From contig CALFER010000008.1 of the NCBI GenBank assembly GCA_937951895.1, positions 1-38,499 of the forward strand: a stretch of 38,499 nt of DNA. The letters are read 5' to 3'. The DNA comes from an uncultured bacterium (GTDB lineage Bacteria; CSSED10-310; CALFER01). Position 1 is the stretch's first letter, and every line of letters begins with the position of its first letter. Positions 23,308 to 33,465 of the stretch are shown piece by piece. The notes under the pieces are model-generated. The model did no database searches and had not been told where the DNA came from. It saw only the letters and a list, made by a program, of their open reading frames with translations. Both the position numbers and the translations under genes were made by a program.

Positions 23308-25140
23308 TTGAAACCGACCGCAACGAACGACAGCATCCGCAACATCGCCATCATCGCGCACGTCGATCATGGGAAAACAACCCTCGTCGATGCGATGCTC
23401 AAACAGAGTGCCGTATTCCGGCCCGGTCTGAAACTCGAAGAGCGGCTCATGGACACGATGGATCTCGAACGCGAACGCGGCATCACCATCGCCGCCAAGA
23501 ATTGCTCGATCCGTCTCGGGCCGGTCAAGATCAACATCATCGACACGCCCGGGCACGCCGATTTCAGTGGCGAAGTCGAGCGCGCGCTGTCGATGGCGGA
23601 CGGCGCAATCCTGCTCGTGGACGCCTCCGAAGGCCCGCTCCCGCAGACCCGCTTCGTGCTGAAAAAAGCCATCGAAAAAGGTCTCGGGGTCGTCGTCGTG
23701 ATCAACAAGATCGATCGCAAGGACGCTCGTCCCGCGGAAGTTCTGGACGAAATCTACGATCTGTTCATCGATCTCGGCGCTGACGACGATCAGCTCGAGT
23801 TTCCCGTGCTCTATGCCATCGGCCGCGAGGGACTCGTCCGGCGCACGCTCGACGGGACCGAGACCGATCTTCATGTGCTGTTCGAGTCGATCCTGCACGA
23901 CATTCCCAAACCGAAGTACGATCCCTCCGCGCCCTTCCAGATGCTCGTGTCGGACCTGGGATACTCGGACTACCTCGGCCGCCTCGCCATCGGCCGGGTA
24001 TTCAACGGGTCGGTTCGCGCGAACGAGACGCTCGTGTGCATCACCGAGCAGAACGAGCAATTACCCCTCAAAGTCACGAGGATTCAGGCTTACGAGGGCA
24101 TGAGTCTGAAGGATCTCGAGCAGACCGAACCGGGCGACATCATCGTCATCTCGGGGATCAAGGACGTCAAGATCGGCGATACGATCTGCACGCAGGACAG
24201 TCCGGTTGGACTTGAGCGCATATCGGTTGACGAACCGACGATCAGCACGGAGTTCACGATCAACACGTCGCCGCTGAGCGGGCAGGAAGGCGACATCCTG
24301 CATTCGACGAAGCTGCGCGAGCGTCTGTATCGGGAAACGCTGAAGAACGTGTCGATCCGGGTCGAGGAGAGTCCGGATCATGATGCGTTCATCGTCAAGG
24401 GGCGCGGTGATTTTCAGATGGTGATTCTGATCGAGACCATGCGGCGGGAGGGGTTCGAGTTGAGTGTCGGGCGGCCGCAGGTTATCTACAAGGAAAAGGC
24501 CGGGAAGAAGCTGGAACCCATCGAACATCTGTTTGTGGACTGCAACGAGGAGTTTTTGGGAATCGTCACTGAAAAATTGTCTTTACGCAAGGGCCGCATG
24601 ATGAATCTGGTGAACAATGGGAGCGGGCGGGTGCGCGCCGAGTTTTCCATCCCGTCGCGATCGCTGATCGGCTATCGCGGTGAGTTTCTGACCGATACGA
24701 AAGGCACCGGGATTCTCAATTCGCTGTTCGCGGGATACGAAGAATTCCGGGGAGATTTCCCGACGCGGTTTTCAGGATCGATCGTGGCGGACCGGCCGGG
24801 ACCGTCGACCTCCTACGCCCTGTTTCATCTGGAACCGAGGGGGCATCTCTTCATCACACCCGGAACGACGGTCTATGAGGGGATGATCGTCGGCGAGCAC
24901 AACAAGGAAATCGACATCGACGTCAACGCGACGAAGGAAAAGAAGCTGACGAACATGCGCGCGGCGGGGAAAGACGACAATATCGTGTGCGCACCGGTTC
25001 AGGCGATCACGCTGGAGCGCGCGATCACGTTCATCAAGGATGACGAACTGGTCGAAATCACGCCGAAGTCGATCCGGCTCAGGAAACGGATCCTGTCGGC
25101 TCACAAACGATACCAGGTCCGCGGATCGACGGCCGGTTGA
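23308..25140 (+). CDS. typA: Ribosome-associated translational GTPase TypA/BipA
   Basis: 610 residues, the normal length of TypA/BipA, an EF-G-like GTPase that binds 70S ribosomes and assists 50S assembly and stress adaptation. GTPase motifs are AHVDHGKT (17-24), DTPGH and NKIDR; domain II, the EF-G C domain and the TypA-specific C-terminal domain (IEHLFVDCNEEFLG, KEKKLTNMRAAGKDDN) follow in order. The start is a TTG at 23308 behind CGGAGGG (about 23294-23300); the frame stays open upstream, but that part overlaps the nucleotidyltransferase gene and lacks homology-like content. Confidence 0.96.
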   Translation: MKPTATNDSIRNIAIIAHVDHGKTTLVDAMLKQSAVFRPGLKLEERLMDTMDLERERGITIAAKNCSIRLGPVKINIIDTPGHADFSGEVERALSMADGAILLVDASEGPLPQTRFVLKKAIEKGLGVVVVINKIDRKDARPAEVLDEIYDLFIDLGADDDQLEFPVLYAIGREGLVRRTLDGTETDLHVLFESILHDIPKPKYDPSAPFQMLVSDLGYSDYLGRLAIGRVFNGSVRANETLVCITEQNEQLPLKVTRIQAYEGMSLKDLEQTEPGDIIVISGIKDVKIGDTICTQDSPVGLERISVDEPTISTEFTINTSPLSGQEGDILHSTKLRERLYRETLKNVSIRVEESPDHDAFIVKGRGDFQMVILIETMRREGFELSVGRPQVIYKEKAGKKLEPIEHLFVDCNEEFLGIVTEKLSLRKGRMMNLVNNGSGRVRAEFSIPSRSLIGYRGEFLTDTKGTGILNSLFAGYEEFRGDFPTRFSGSIVADRPGPSTSYALFHLEPRGHLFITPGTTVYEGMIVGEHNKEIDIDVNATKEKKLTNMRAAGKDDNIVCAPVQAITLERAITFIKDDELVEITPKSIRLRKRILSAHKRYQVRGSTAG

Positions 25141-25185
25141 GCCTCCGCTTCTGCCCGGACGAGTTTCTCGCTCCAACAGTCGAAT

Positions 25186-25214
25186 TTGACGGTATAAACG
25201 GACTCGAATACAAT
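25186..25214 (+). promoter_or_regulatory. Promoter of the secreted metallopeptidase gene
   Basis: TTGACG (25186-25191) and TACAAT (25209-25214) are spaced 17 bases, 110 bases ahead of the start codon. Confidence 0.6.
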
Positions 25215-25323
25215 CATAATCACACCCGGTCGATGCAACTGCATCGTCATCCGCGACCCTCTCCCCGCAGCACCTCTTCGTCGGCACACAGCGCGTGCGA
25301 TGGCGGTGTCGAAGGAGATGACC

Positions 25324-27843
25324 ATGAAAACGACGCACCTGGGTTCCTGGTCGACGATGATCTGTCTGGTGTCGCTGACTGTCTGTGCGGGGGTTCCATG
25401 CGCGGCGACCGGTATCCGCGACGCGGTCGATATCGACATGTCCGTTTCGATGACGGAATCGCTGGATGATTCGATATCGGCATGTCTGAATACTGTGGTG
25501 ACATGCCGTTCCGACGCGCCGGGAACCTCGATCTCGTTTGAATTTCCTCCCGATGTCACATGGATCGAAGATGCGCTCACCTGGTCGGGTGATCTGACGC
25601 GAGGCGATGTGTTTACTCTGCACGCTCCGATCCGGATTGACGTCACAGGGAGTTTCTCGATCGCCGCATGCATCCGGACCCCCGCGAATCTCACCACTCA
25701 GTCGATCCGGCATCTCAACATCATCGCAGAAGAGGGGCGATTCGACACGTCGATGGATCCGTTCATCCTGATGGATCTGCGTCAGGCCCGAACCCTGGAA
25801 GAGCGCCGGAGGATCATGACGTTTCAGGCCCAAACGACAGCAGTCCTTCCCTCTGACTGCGACGAACCGGACGGCATGGCCGCCTGGAGCGCCACCATAA
25901 CGGGAACGGCGATGTATCAGGATTTCGACGGGCATGGGCATCCGATCCGATTTGCGAAGATCGAGATCATCGATGAAGATCCCGACGCGGAGTATGCGTC
26001 TCTGGGGCTCGGGTCCACCAACGCCGACGGGAGCTACTCGATACCGGTTTCCTGCACGACTCCCGGGGTGATTCCGGATGTCAGAGTCTGTGTGTATTCA
26101 CGGTGCGCATTCGGATTGTTCACGGGTGTCTGTCCCACGGGTGCCGATCCGGACTACACGCTCGTGTCGACCCTTCTGACGGATTGCCCGCAGGGAACTT
26201 CGACCGTGAACCTTCTGACAGGCCGGCCGGTGATGAACCGCCAGGATGACGACTCGGCCGCCCGGGCATTCTCGGTGTTGGACGCCATCCTTCAGGCCTC
26301 GCTCGAAGGGTACTGCCTGTTGATCGGTGACGGACGCATGATTCCGCCGAACTACATCGAAACGCATTTTCCTGCCCCGTCCTGCTACGATCAGGCCGCT
26401 GCGTGCATTCAGATCGCCCGGAACGATGCGCTGGACTGGGATATCATTTATCACGAGTATTTCCATTACTTCACGCGTGATTCCGCACGACAGGCGTTCA
26501 ATAACGGACCGGGCGGCGAGCATGACGGGTCGAGCGCCATTCCTGAACTCGGAAAGGCCAAAGGAATCCGGCTGGCATGGGATGAGGGGATTGCGACGTT
26601 CATGGCGGTCGTGACTCAAAGCGAGGACCGTGCCGGAAGAGAACTCGGGCTGGACAATCCCGCAATGCCCGGCATGGGAGACAGCCGGTTCGAGAACATC
26701 GAAGGATCACCATGGTTTTTCGATCTGGAGATTGCGGGTCAGTCCTATGATGCCAGCGAGGGCTACGGAAGCGAACTGTCGGTTCTCGGCATGCTCTACG
26801 ATCTGTGGGATCAGGGCCAGGAAACCGTTGTGGATACGAATGTCCATTGTGCCGATCGGATCGGACTGCCGCTACAGACGATCTGGTCGTTATGGAACAC
26901 GGGGCCATGGGATGATGCGACCAAATATTATGGATATATCGCCGCACTGCTGATGAATGCCGCTCCCGACACCCTGCCGTATTTTTCGGATCTCTATGCC
27001 ATGAATCGCATGGCTCCTCTGGCGACCGTTCCGTTTCATAACGCAAGGCTATCGCGGTCGCAGATACCGACGTTCGGCTGGGTTCCGAACGGGGACAAGA
27101 CGCCGGGCTGCTTGAACGACCATTTCATACTTGGTATTTTCAAAGACGGTTTGCGATTCAGTCAATGCATTTTCATCGAGCCCGAACTGCGTCTCAATGC
27201 CTGGACTCCGACTCGGGAACAATGGGACGAGATTGCCTCCCATGCGACCAATTCGACGCGATTCTACTGGTATGTCATGGGTTGGAACGAGAGTGAACCG
27301 AGAACGCCTCCGATGGGGAGCGGTCTGGGTGTTTTTGTCAGCAATGTTCAGAGTTTCGTATTTCGTCCGAATATTTACGCGCAGGGTATGATTGGGTGTC
27401 CGAACAAGGATGCGGCGCTCTTTTTTAACGGGTTTGCGCTTGAAGTGAATCCGGAATCGAACGAGTATCCTTTTCATGGAGCTTCATCGGGTTACGATTA
27501 CAATGGCTCGCCGATTTACTTCATCCTGGATGGTCGGTTTTTCCTGTCGCAGCAGATGGTCAGGGTTGACATTGAGATGTACAGTGATCCGTCGTACAGT
27601 CAGCATATTAGAACGGATCGTGCGGAAGCGTATGCATGGAACGAGTGGTTTTACGATACGGCCTGTGATCTCATACGGGATACCTCGGCGAGTTGCCGGC
27701 CGATCTGGTTTGCGGTGAAGTTTTCTGAAAGTGCGAACGGGGGGAGTGCTGAGGGGTGCCCACTGCCTGAAACTCGATTCGATCGATCCGACTGCGACGG
27801 TTTTCAGATCGGTCCACCGATTACGCAGATTGTGGGAGAGTGA
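25324..27843 (+). CDS. Large secreted metallopeptidase-like protein (HEYFH)
   Basis: 839 residues. A signal peptide (about 1-28) is followed by a cysteine-containing N-terminal region, a transthyretin/carboxypeptidase-regulatory-like segment (about 189-242), then a gluzincin-like catalytic region with HEYFH (His377, Glu378, His381) and a candidate third ligand Glu421 in LAWDEGIATF. The C-terminal ~250 residues are beta-rich and unassigned. The many cysteines suit an oxidising exported environment. AAGGAG places the start at 25324. The last codons (IGPPITQIVGE) run through a copy of the TDYTD-type repeat, so the natural C-terminus may have been altered. Confidence 0.7.
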   Translation: MKTTHLGSWSTMICLVSLTVCAGVPCAATGIRDAVDIDMSVSMTESLDDSISACLNTVVTCRSDAPGTSISFEFPPDVTWIEDALTWSGDLTRGDVFTLHAPIRIDVTGSFSIAACIRTPANLTTQSIRHLNIIAEEGRFDTSMDPFILMDLRQARTLEERRRIMTFQAQTTAVLPSDCDEPDGMAAWSATITGTAMYQDFDGHGHPIRFAKIEIIDEDPDAEYASLGLGSTNADGSYSIPVSCTTPGVIPDVRVCVYSRCAFGLFTGVCPTGADPDYTLVSTLLTDCPQGTSTVNLLTGRPVMNRQDDDSAARAFSVLDAILQASLEGYCLLIGDGRMIPPNYIETHFPAPSCYDQAAACIQIARNDALDWDIIYHEYFHYFTRDSARQAFNNGPGGEHDGSSAIPELGKAKGIRLAWDEGIATFMAVVTQSEDRAGRELGLDNPAMPGMGDSRFENIEGSPWFFDLEIAGQSYDASEGYGSELSVLGMLYDLWDQGQETVVDTNVHCADRIGLPLQTIWSLWNTGPWDDATKYYGYIAALLMNAAPDTLPYFSDLYAMNRMAPLATVPFHNARLSRSQIPTFGWVPNGDKTPGCLNDHFILGIFKDGLRFSQCIFIEPELRLNAWTPTREQWDEIASHATNSTRFYWYVMGWNESEPRTPPMGSGLGVFVSNVQSFVFRPNIYAQGMIGCPNKDAALFFNGFALEVNPESNEYPFHGASSGYDYNGSPIYFILDGRFFLSQQMVRVDIEMYSDPSYSQHIRTDRAEAYAWNEWFYDTACDLIRDTSASCRPIWFAVKFSESANGGSAEGCPLPETRFDRSDCDGFQIGPPITQIVGE
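27813..27831 (-). repeat. TDYTD-type repeat at the 3' end of the metallopeptidase gene
   Basis: TCCACCGATTACGCAGATT is the inverted core of the repeats at 1-55, 151-205 and 765-797. It forms codons for the last residues of the peptidase, ending 12 bases before its stop. Confidence 0.75.
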
Positions 27844-27914
27844 TCCACCGGCATTTCACTCGGACCAATGATTGAGTTACTTGTGCTTTCAAGAATGTGA
27901 TGACCGATGACTGG

Positions 27915-30143
27915 TTACCATTCGGGTTTTCTTCGAACCAGCAGCCACATCCCGATCAGAAGCCCGGTCCCCGTTACCCCGATCACACTCCACCGCCATC
28001 CCGGTACATACCGCATCGTGACCACATGCGCTCCCGCAGGAATCTCAACGGCCCGGAACAGATGATCCGCCCGGTGAATCGGCACAACTCGCCCGTCGAC
28101 TCGTGCCTCCCAGCCGGGATACCACGCATCGGAGACCACCAGTATCGACGCGTCACCCGACTCGATGTCCACTTCGATCGAACCCCAACCATCCGTATAG
28201 CGCCCATCGAGTCGTCCCGGAACCATCCCCGCCCTCCCGAACGCCATATCGAGGGTCTCTTCCAATACCACCTCGTTCAACGCATCTCGTCCCGGATCCG
28301 CCATCATCCGCAATCTCGTTCCGGCATCCGTCTCGACGGCATACCGGCTCACCCCCCGAAATCGCGGAAACGCCTTCGGATCCCGAAAAAACTGTGCCGG
28401 CCCGACGGCTCCCTTCAACTCCAATCCCGGCGGGTCGATGTCCTGCGGCAACGAGAGCCTCCACTCGAGTCCCGCAAGCTGCGTCAGCCGGTTCCGTGTC
28501 GTCGTAAACGCATAGATCGCCGGAGTTCCGGGCGGCATTCCTTCGAGCACACTGAAAAATTCCTCATACCGCCTGAGCGGCAACGGACGGTACCCGACAA
28601 TCGTGTCGGCATTCAACATTACGGTCTTGTTGATCGACTCGGGAAGACTGTGAATCAGGAGCCGGCCGGTCTGTCGGGAGGATGGCGGATAAACGGTCCG
28701 CATGAGCGGATCGTTCGCCAGCATCGCAAGAACGGGTTCATCGGGAATCGGCTTTGGTGCCAGCCCGCTGACCCATCCGATCGAAAGGTCCATGACCACC
28801 AGCGCCGCAATCACCGGCGTCGCGAAGGATCCCCGGGAGTGTCTCAGGGCAAGCATTCCAACCCATGTCCCGATCAGCATGCACGTGCCACGGACCAGTT
28901 CCGCCCGGATGAGCGACCGGAGGGGATCGTTCCCGATCGGATTGACCGAGATCGCGAACAGGATCATCAATCCCCAGACCGCGGCGACCGAGCCGGTCAC
29001 GCGACGGGGTGAGGCCAGCCCTGCCCGGATCCGGTCGAATCCAGCGGCCGCCAGGGGCAACATCCCGAGCGTGGTCAGGATCATGGCGCGCGCCCAGCCC
29101 CGGAACATCCCCAGAACCGGCAGGTGGTGCCATCCGATCGAAGGAATGCCGGGGAGGATTGCCAGACACAGCCCGGCGATCATCAATCCGGCACTGGTAT
29201 GCCATGTCTGCCGTCTGGCTGTCAGGAGCAACACCAGCGTCGTCATGCCGACATAATTGAAGGCTTCATGCGGGGTGACCCCGGCCGTGAAGGGCACATC
29301 GTCGCGGCCGCCCGAAAAATCAGGAATCAGCATGGTTCCGAGATACGCCGGCGGCAGCGCGTCCCGGACAACCAGTTCGCTCGATGCAGCCGCCCGTCCG
29401 GTCTGCCCGATGAGTTCGTAACCCAGAACGATCGGCGCGCAAGCGATCAGCGCGATCAACGCAGCAACCCATGAGGACTCGCGGACTCTCACGGGCAGTC
29501 GAGGCAGGGAACCCCTCAACCGGAAAAGTGCGGTGACGAGGCACCCGATGAGTGTCAGGAGCGAGGTCTGGGGATGGCCGGTGAGGAGTTGGATGCCGAG
29601 ACAGACTCCGAGTTGCGAGGCGGCGCGCGGGTCATTCTCGAGCCATCGTTCGGTCAGGAGGATGCAAAGGGGCAGGTACGCCGAGGCGCAGATCAGGCTG
29701 AAATGACCCGCGGAGGCATGTGCCGAAAGCCCGCCGCCGGCCATGAACACGGTGCTCAGGATCAGGGCCGAGTCGGGGCTTGCGCCGCGATGCCTCAGCC
29801 AGAGATAGACGCCGGTTGCGCCCAGCGCGAGATGCAGCAGGAGCAGCGCGGTCAGCATGGCGATCGACGGGGACAGCAGCAGCAGCCAGTTGAGGGGATA
29901 GAAGAATGCGCTCTGCGGGTCGGCCAGATGCGGGTAGCCGCACATGACGGACGGATCCCACCAGGGGAGGTGTCCCGCGCGGACGGCGGAGGCCGAAAAC
30001 CGCCACCAGGGGAGGAATTGCGTGGCGATGTCGGTGCCGGCCAGGCCCTGACCGAGGCGGATCGAGCGGACGACAGCGGTCAGCAGAGGGATGGACAGGA
30101 TGACGGCGGTGAGGGGTAGGACGGCCTTACGGAGAAGTTTCAT
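27915..30143 (-). CDS. YfhO family multi-pass membrane protein
   Basis: About 742 residues with roughly 12 or more hydrophobic segments, the first at residues 7-25. Family features are GTDIATQFLPWWRF near 35-48, AGHLPWWDPSVMCGYP and DPQSAFFYPLNWLLL in the N-terminal loop, and the C-terminal ectodomain with DAWYPGWEARVDGR before the last membrane helix. YfhO proteins are GT-C-like and are linked to lipoteichoic acid or surface glycosylation in Bacillus; the substrate here is unknown. The ATG at 30143 follows GGGAGG closely, while 30158 is an in-frame alternative. It overlaps yprB by about 17 bases and ends the operon. Confidence 0.88.
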   Translation of the reverse strand: MKLLRKAVLPLTAVILSIPLLTAVVRSIRLGQGLAGTDIATQFLPWWRFSASAVRAGHLPWWDPSVMCGYPHLADPQSAFFYPLNWLLLLSPSIAMLTALLLLHLALGATGVYLWLRHRGASPDSALILSTVFMAGGGLSAHASAGHFSLICASAYLPLCILLTERWLENDPRAASQLGVCLGIQLLTGHPQTSLLTLIGCLVTALFRLRGSLPRLPVRVRESSWVAALIALIACAPIVLGYELIGQTGRAAASSELVVRDALPPAYLGTMLIPDFSGGRDDVPFTAGVTPHEAFNYVGMTTLVLLLTARRQTWHTSAGLMIAGLCLAILPGIPSIGWHHLPVLGMFRGWARAMILTTLGMLPLAAAGFDRIRAGLASPRRVTGSVAAVWGLMILFAISVNPIGNDPLRSLIRAELVRGTCMLIGTWVGMLALRHSRGSFATPVIAALVVMDLSIGWVSGLAPKPIPDEPVLAMLANDPLMRTVYPPSSRQTGRLLIHSLPESINKTVMLNADTIVGYRPLPLRRYEEFFSVLEGMPPGTPAIYAFTTTRNRLTQLAGLEWRLSLPQDIDPPGLELKGAVGPAQFFRDPKAFPRFRGVSRYAVETDAGTRLRMMADPGRDALNEVVLEETLDMAFGRAGMVPGRLDGRYTDGWGSIEVDIESGDASILVVSDAWYPGWEARVDGRVVPIHRADHLFRAVEIPAGAHVVTMRYVPGWRWSVIGVTGTGLLIGMWLLVRRKPEW

Positions 30144-31575
30144 CCGCCTCCCGGTCATCGCCGCGCCAGGGCTTGCCGGCCGCCCGGGCTTCGAGCCGGT
30201 TCAGGCGATGCTGCAACTCCTGCAGAATCCGGCGATCCTCGAAACGCCTCGGATCCGGAATCCGCATGGCCTCGCGCACTTCGGCCATCGCGGCGGCATA
30301 GTCCTTCAGCCCGTGCTCGAACCGCTTGGCCAATTCGACGTACGGAAACACCTCGGGTTGACCCGCGCGCTTCATCAGATTCCATACTTCGACGGCTTCG
30401 TCCCAGCGTTGCTGGTCTTTCAGCAGCAGCGAGAGCCGTTCGAGCGCATCGCGGTGGCACCCGGCCGCGAGCCCCTGATTGAGCGCATGCCGGAAGTATG
30501 TTTCTGCGGCGGATGGATCCCCCTGATCCGCCTTGATCCGGCCGATCGCATACAGAATCGACGGTTCGGTTGCCCATGTGAGGGGGTCGGCCATCAAATG
30601 TGTGATGCGGTTCAGCAGTGCGGCCATCGAGACGATATCGTGAGCGTTGTGCGCAAAGGCCTTGTGAATGTAACGCGCATCGCGACTCCGCTGATACTTG
30701 AAAAACAATCCGGGCAGCAGAGCGCCGGGCAGATCGTCGATCCGGTGGAAACCCAGGATCGATTGCTCGAGACTCGACAGGGCGCAACTCTCGAGGGTAT
30801 GGCGAAAGAGCCGGCGGGAGAGCGTGAGCAGATCGAGATGCGGCGGATCGCTGGCCGGGAGCGCGCGGCGGTTCATGACGAATCGGGATTGCAGCAGCGG
30901 CCAGTCGTAGGTGCGGCCGTTGAACGAGACGATGAAGCGGAAACGGGCCAGCAGTGCGGCAACCCGGTCGATCACCGCGGGCTCTTCAGGAAAATCCCTC
31001 ATGAAGAATTGCTCGACAATGAAATTCCGGCCTTCGAAATAGCCGAATCCCGCTAGAAAAATATACGTGCCGGATCCGGTATCGAGTCCGGTCGTTTCGG
31101 TGTCGAAAAAGAGCGCTTCATTGAGGTTCAGGGCGTGCAGGCGTTCGTCCGGAAAGAATCCGTCGAGATGATCGAACGTCAGATCGAGCGTTTCGGCGAT
31201 CGGGACACTGCCGTGGTGATACTGCCAGGGATACTCGCTGCGAACCCGGAAACAGGGACCGAACGGCGTCTGAAGGCATTCGCCGGGAATCAGAGCCTCG
31301 ATGGTCTGCCCGGGGCCCTCGAGCACATCGTCGGACAACACACCGTTCGCGCCGAGCCTGGGCGCAGGGGGCGGAGATTCGATCCCTGTGCGGTCCCGGA
31401 CGGTGTTGATCATCGCCCGCAGCGCATCGATAGTGCTCTGACGCGCGGGATCCCGTTCCTTTACCGGTTCCGGTGCCTCGTCCGGCAGGGGTTGCGATCC
31501 GGCAGGGTCGGGCGGACCCGCCCCGCCGGCTTTTCGCTGCCTGAGTGCGCGGAGTCGTTCGAGAATATCCGACAT
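30127..31575 (-). CDS. YprB-like RNase H-fold exonuclease domain with C-terminal TPR region
   Basis: 482 residues. An N-terminal, proline-rich, low-complexity part (about 1-75) precedes a DEDD-type RNase H-like domain with exo I FFDTETTG, exo II region SFNGRTYDWPLL and exo III AHNAHDIVSMAALL. The last ~130 residues are TPR-like helices (SAAETYFRHALNQG, DEAVEVWNLMKRAG). This arrangement matches proteins annotated YprB/RNase_H_2. A nuclease role on DNA or RNA is likely but not proven. It starts directly after ilvE with no gap, in a minus-strand operon with ilvE and yfhO. Confidence 0.87.
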   Translation of the reverse strand: MSDILERLRALRQRKAGGAGPPDPAGSQPLPDEAPEPVKERDPARQSTIDALRAMINTVRDRTGIESPPPAPRLGANGVLSDDVLEGPGQTIEALIPGECLQTPFGPCFRVRSEYPWQYHHGSVPIAETLDLTFDHLDGFFPDERLHALNLNEALFFDTETTGLDTGSGTYIFLAGFGYFEGRNFIVEQFFMRDFPEEPAVIDRVAALLARFRFIVSFNGRTYDWPLLQSRFVMNRRALPASDPPHLDLLTLSRRLFRHTLESCALSSLEQSILGFHRIDDLPGALLPGLFFKYQRSRDARYIHKAFAHNAHDIVSMAALLNRITHLMADPLTWATEPSILYAIGRIKADQGDPSAAETYFRHALNQGLAAGCHRDALERLSLLLKDQQRWDEAVEVWNLMKRAGQPEVFPYVELAKRFEHGLKDYAAAMAEVREAMRIPDPRRFEDRRILQELQHRLNRLEARAAGKPWRGDDREADETSP

Positions 31576-32601
31576 TTACTCCACAAATGAGATCCATCCG
31601 AACGGATCGGCGATTTCACCCCATTGAATTCCGGTCAGCGTGTCATACAGTTTGCGACTTGTTTCGCCCACATCGGTCGTGATGGTTTTCGTGAAACGGC
31701 CTTTGAACGCCGATATTTTACCGATGGGGGTAATGACCGCCGCGGTTCCGCACCCCCAGGTCTCGTCGGCGCTCGTGAGCACCTCTTCCAGTGCCAGCGG
31801 GCGCTCCTGGACGTCGATTCCGAGATTTTCCCGTGCGAGTTTCAGAATCGAATTCCGGGTGATGCCGGGAAGGATGGTGTCGGAAAGCGGTGGCGTCACG
31901 AGCGACGCGCCGATGCGGCACATGAAGTTGCACGCACTGAGTTCCTCGATGAATTCATGCCGGTATCCGTCCAGCCAGATCGCTTCCTGGCAGTCATGCT
32001 TCTTCGCAAACTGCGTCGCCATCATGCTCATGACGTAATTCGCGCCGGTCTTGTAGGCTCCGTGACCGCCCGGCATCGCCCGCACCATGTGATCGATCAC
32101 CATGCCGTGGAGGGGTTTGAAGCCGGTCGCATAGTAGGGGCCGACGGGGGAACAGAAGATGACGCACTTGGGCTTTTCGCACTTTTTGACTCCGAGACCG
32201 GGTTCGCCGATGAGCAGGGGCCGGATGTAGAGCGAGCCTCGTTTGTTGGGATCCGAGTCGAATGCGGGGATGAAGTGGCGGTTGCGGGCCACGAGTTCAC
32301 CGACTTTGCGCACGAACAGATCGACGGGGAAAGGAGGCATCAGAATGCCCCGGGCGGAGCGTTCGAAGCGCTTCGCGTTTTCCTCGATCCGGAACAATCG
32401 CGCTCGGCCGTCGCGTCCGAGATACGCTTTGGCGCCCTCGAAGATCGAATTGCCGTAATTGACGCCGAAACTGGCGTAATGCACCATCAGTCGATTGTCG
32501 TCCGGACCGAAAAAATCGCCTTCGGATTCCCATTTTCCGGTGTCGGGATTGAAGGAATCGTTGACATAGACCCAATCGGTTTTTGTGAATGTAAACGCCA
32601 T
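31576..32601 (-). CDS. ilvE: Branched-chain amino acid aminotransferase
   Basis: 341-residue class IV (fold type IV) PLP aminotransferase that interconverts Leu, Ile and Val with their 2-oxo acids. The PLP lysine is Lys184 in GGHGAYKTGANYV, with FEGAKAYLGRDG near residues 54-65 and the C-terminal ADETWGCGTAAVITPIG loop. Its length and the SRKLYDTLTGIQWGE ending match the BCAT group II type. AAAGGGG precedes the ATG at 32601. No other branched-chain biosynthesis gene is in the window. Confidence 0.95.
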   Translation of the reverse strand: MAFTFTKTDWVYVNDSFNPDTGKWESEGDFFGPDDNRLMVHYASFGVNYGNSIFEGAKAYLGRDGRARLFRIEENAKRFERSARGILMPPFPVDLFVRKVGELVARNRHFIPAFDSDPNKRGSLYIRPLLIGEPGLGVKKCEKPKCVIFCSPVGPYYATGFKPLHGMVIDHMVRAMPGGHGAYKTGANYVMSMMATQFAKKHDCQEAIWLDGYRHEFIEELSACNFMCRIGASLVTPPLSDTILPGITRNSILKLARENLGIDVQERPLALEEVLTSADETWGCGTAAVITPIGKISAFKGRFTKTITTDVGETSRKLYDTLTGIQWGEIADPFGWISFVE

Positions 32602-32664
32602 GCTGAACCCCTTTCCGCTGAAAAAAATCCGTTTCCCACTGACGGGATGAGACGCACGTCTTTC

Positions 32665-32693
32665 ATCCTAGCGCGGGGCGGCGAGCTTGTCCA
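32665..32693 (-). promoter_or_regulatory. Promoter of the ilvE-yprB-yfhO operon
   Basis: On the minus strand TGGACA (32688-32693) and TAGGAT (32665-32670) are 17 bases apart, about 63 bases before the ilvE start. Confidence 0.6.
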
Positions 32694-32826
32694 GACAGCA
32701 GGGTAATGGGGTTCACATCATAATCCTCCGTCATGGCGCAGAGCTTTCGCACCAAGCATCCTTCTGATATGATCGGACGCTGCACAGGGGTTCTAAAACC
32801 GCATCGATTCGACCCGGAGGCACCCA

Positions 32827-33465
32827 ATGGAAAGCATGTTCAATCGAATTCTGATCCTGTCCCCTCACACGGATGATTCTGAACTGGGTTGCGGCGGCAC
32901 CGCCGCACGCTTCGTGGAAGAAGGGCGCGATGTCCATGTAATCGCGTTTTCATCCTGTGAGGAATCCGTTCCACAGGGATTGCCGAAAAACATTCTGGAA
33001 ACCGAATGGCACGCGGCTCTCGATGTGATTGGAATCGCACCTGAAAACCGGACATTGCTCCATTTCCCGGTTCGGCATTTCCCCGTTCACCGCCAGGACA
33101 TACTCCAGAGCCTGATCCCGTTCCGCGACCATTGGAAACCGGATCTCGTGTTTCTGCCCTCCAACCAGGATCTGCATCAGGATCATCGCACGATTGCCGA
33201 GGAGGGGCTGCGGGCGTTCAAGGGAACGAGTATTCTCGGGTACGAAATCCCCTGGAACAACGTGCTGTTCGAAACACGCAGTTTCATTCACCTCCAGAGG
33301 CATCATGTCGAGAAGAAAATCGAGGCGATGAAAGCCTATGCGTCGCAATCCTTCCGGGGCTATGCGGATCCGGACTTCATTTTTTCGCTGGCCAAGACGC
33401 GCGGTGTGCAGATCGAAGTTCCCTATGCCGAGGTGTTCGAAGCCATCCGATGGATCATCCGATGA
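32827..33465 (+). CDS. PIG-L/LmbE family zinc deacetylase
   Basis: 212 residues. The zinc site is PHTDDSELG (His14, Asp16-Asp17) with the second motif HQDH (His117, His120). Family members remove acetyl groups from N-acetylglucosamine conjugates such as bacillithiol, mycothiol or lipid precursors. The CGG after the first motif is a usual family feature. GGAGG precedes the ATG at 32827. The stop overlaps the next gene (ATGA), so a joint role in a surface or glycoconjugate pathway is plausible. No signal peptide; cytoplasmic. Confidence 0.9.
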   Translation: MESMFNRILILSPHTDDSELGCGGTAARFVEEGRDVHVIAFSSCEESVPQGLPKNILETEWHAALDVIGIAPENRTLLHFPVRHFPVHRQDILQSLIPFRDHWKPDLVFLPSNQDLHQDHRTIAEEGLRAFKGTSILGYEIPWNNVLFETRSFIHLQRHHVEKKIEAMKAYASQSFRGYADPDFIFSLAKTRGVQIEVPYAEVFEAIRWIIR

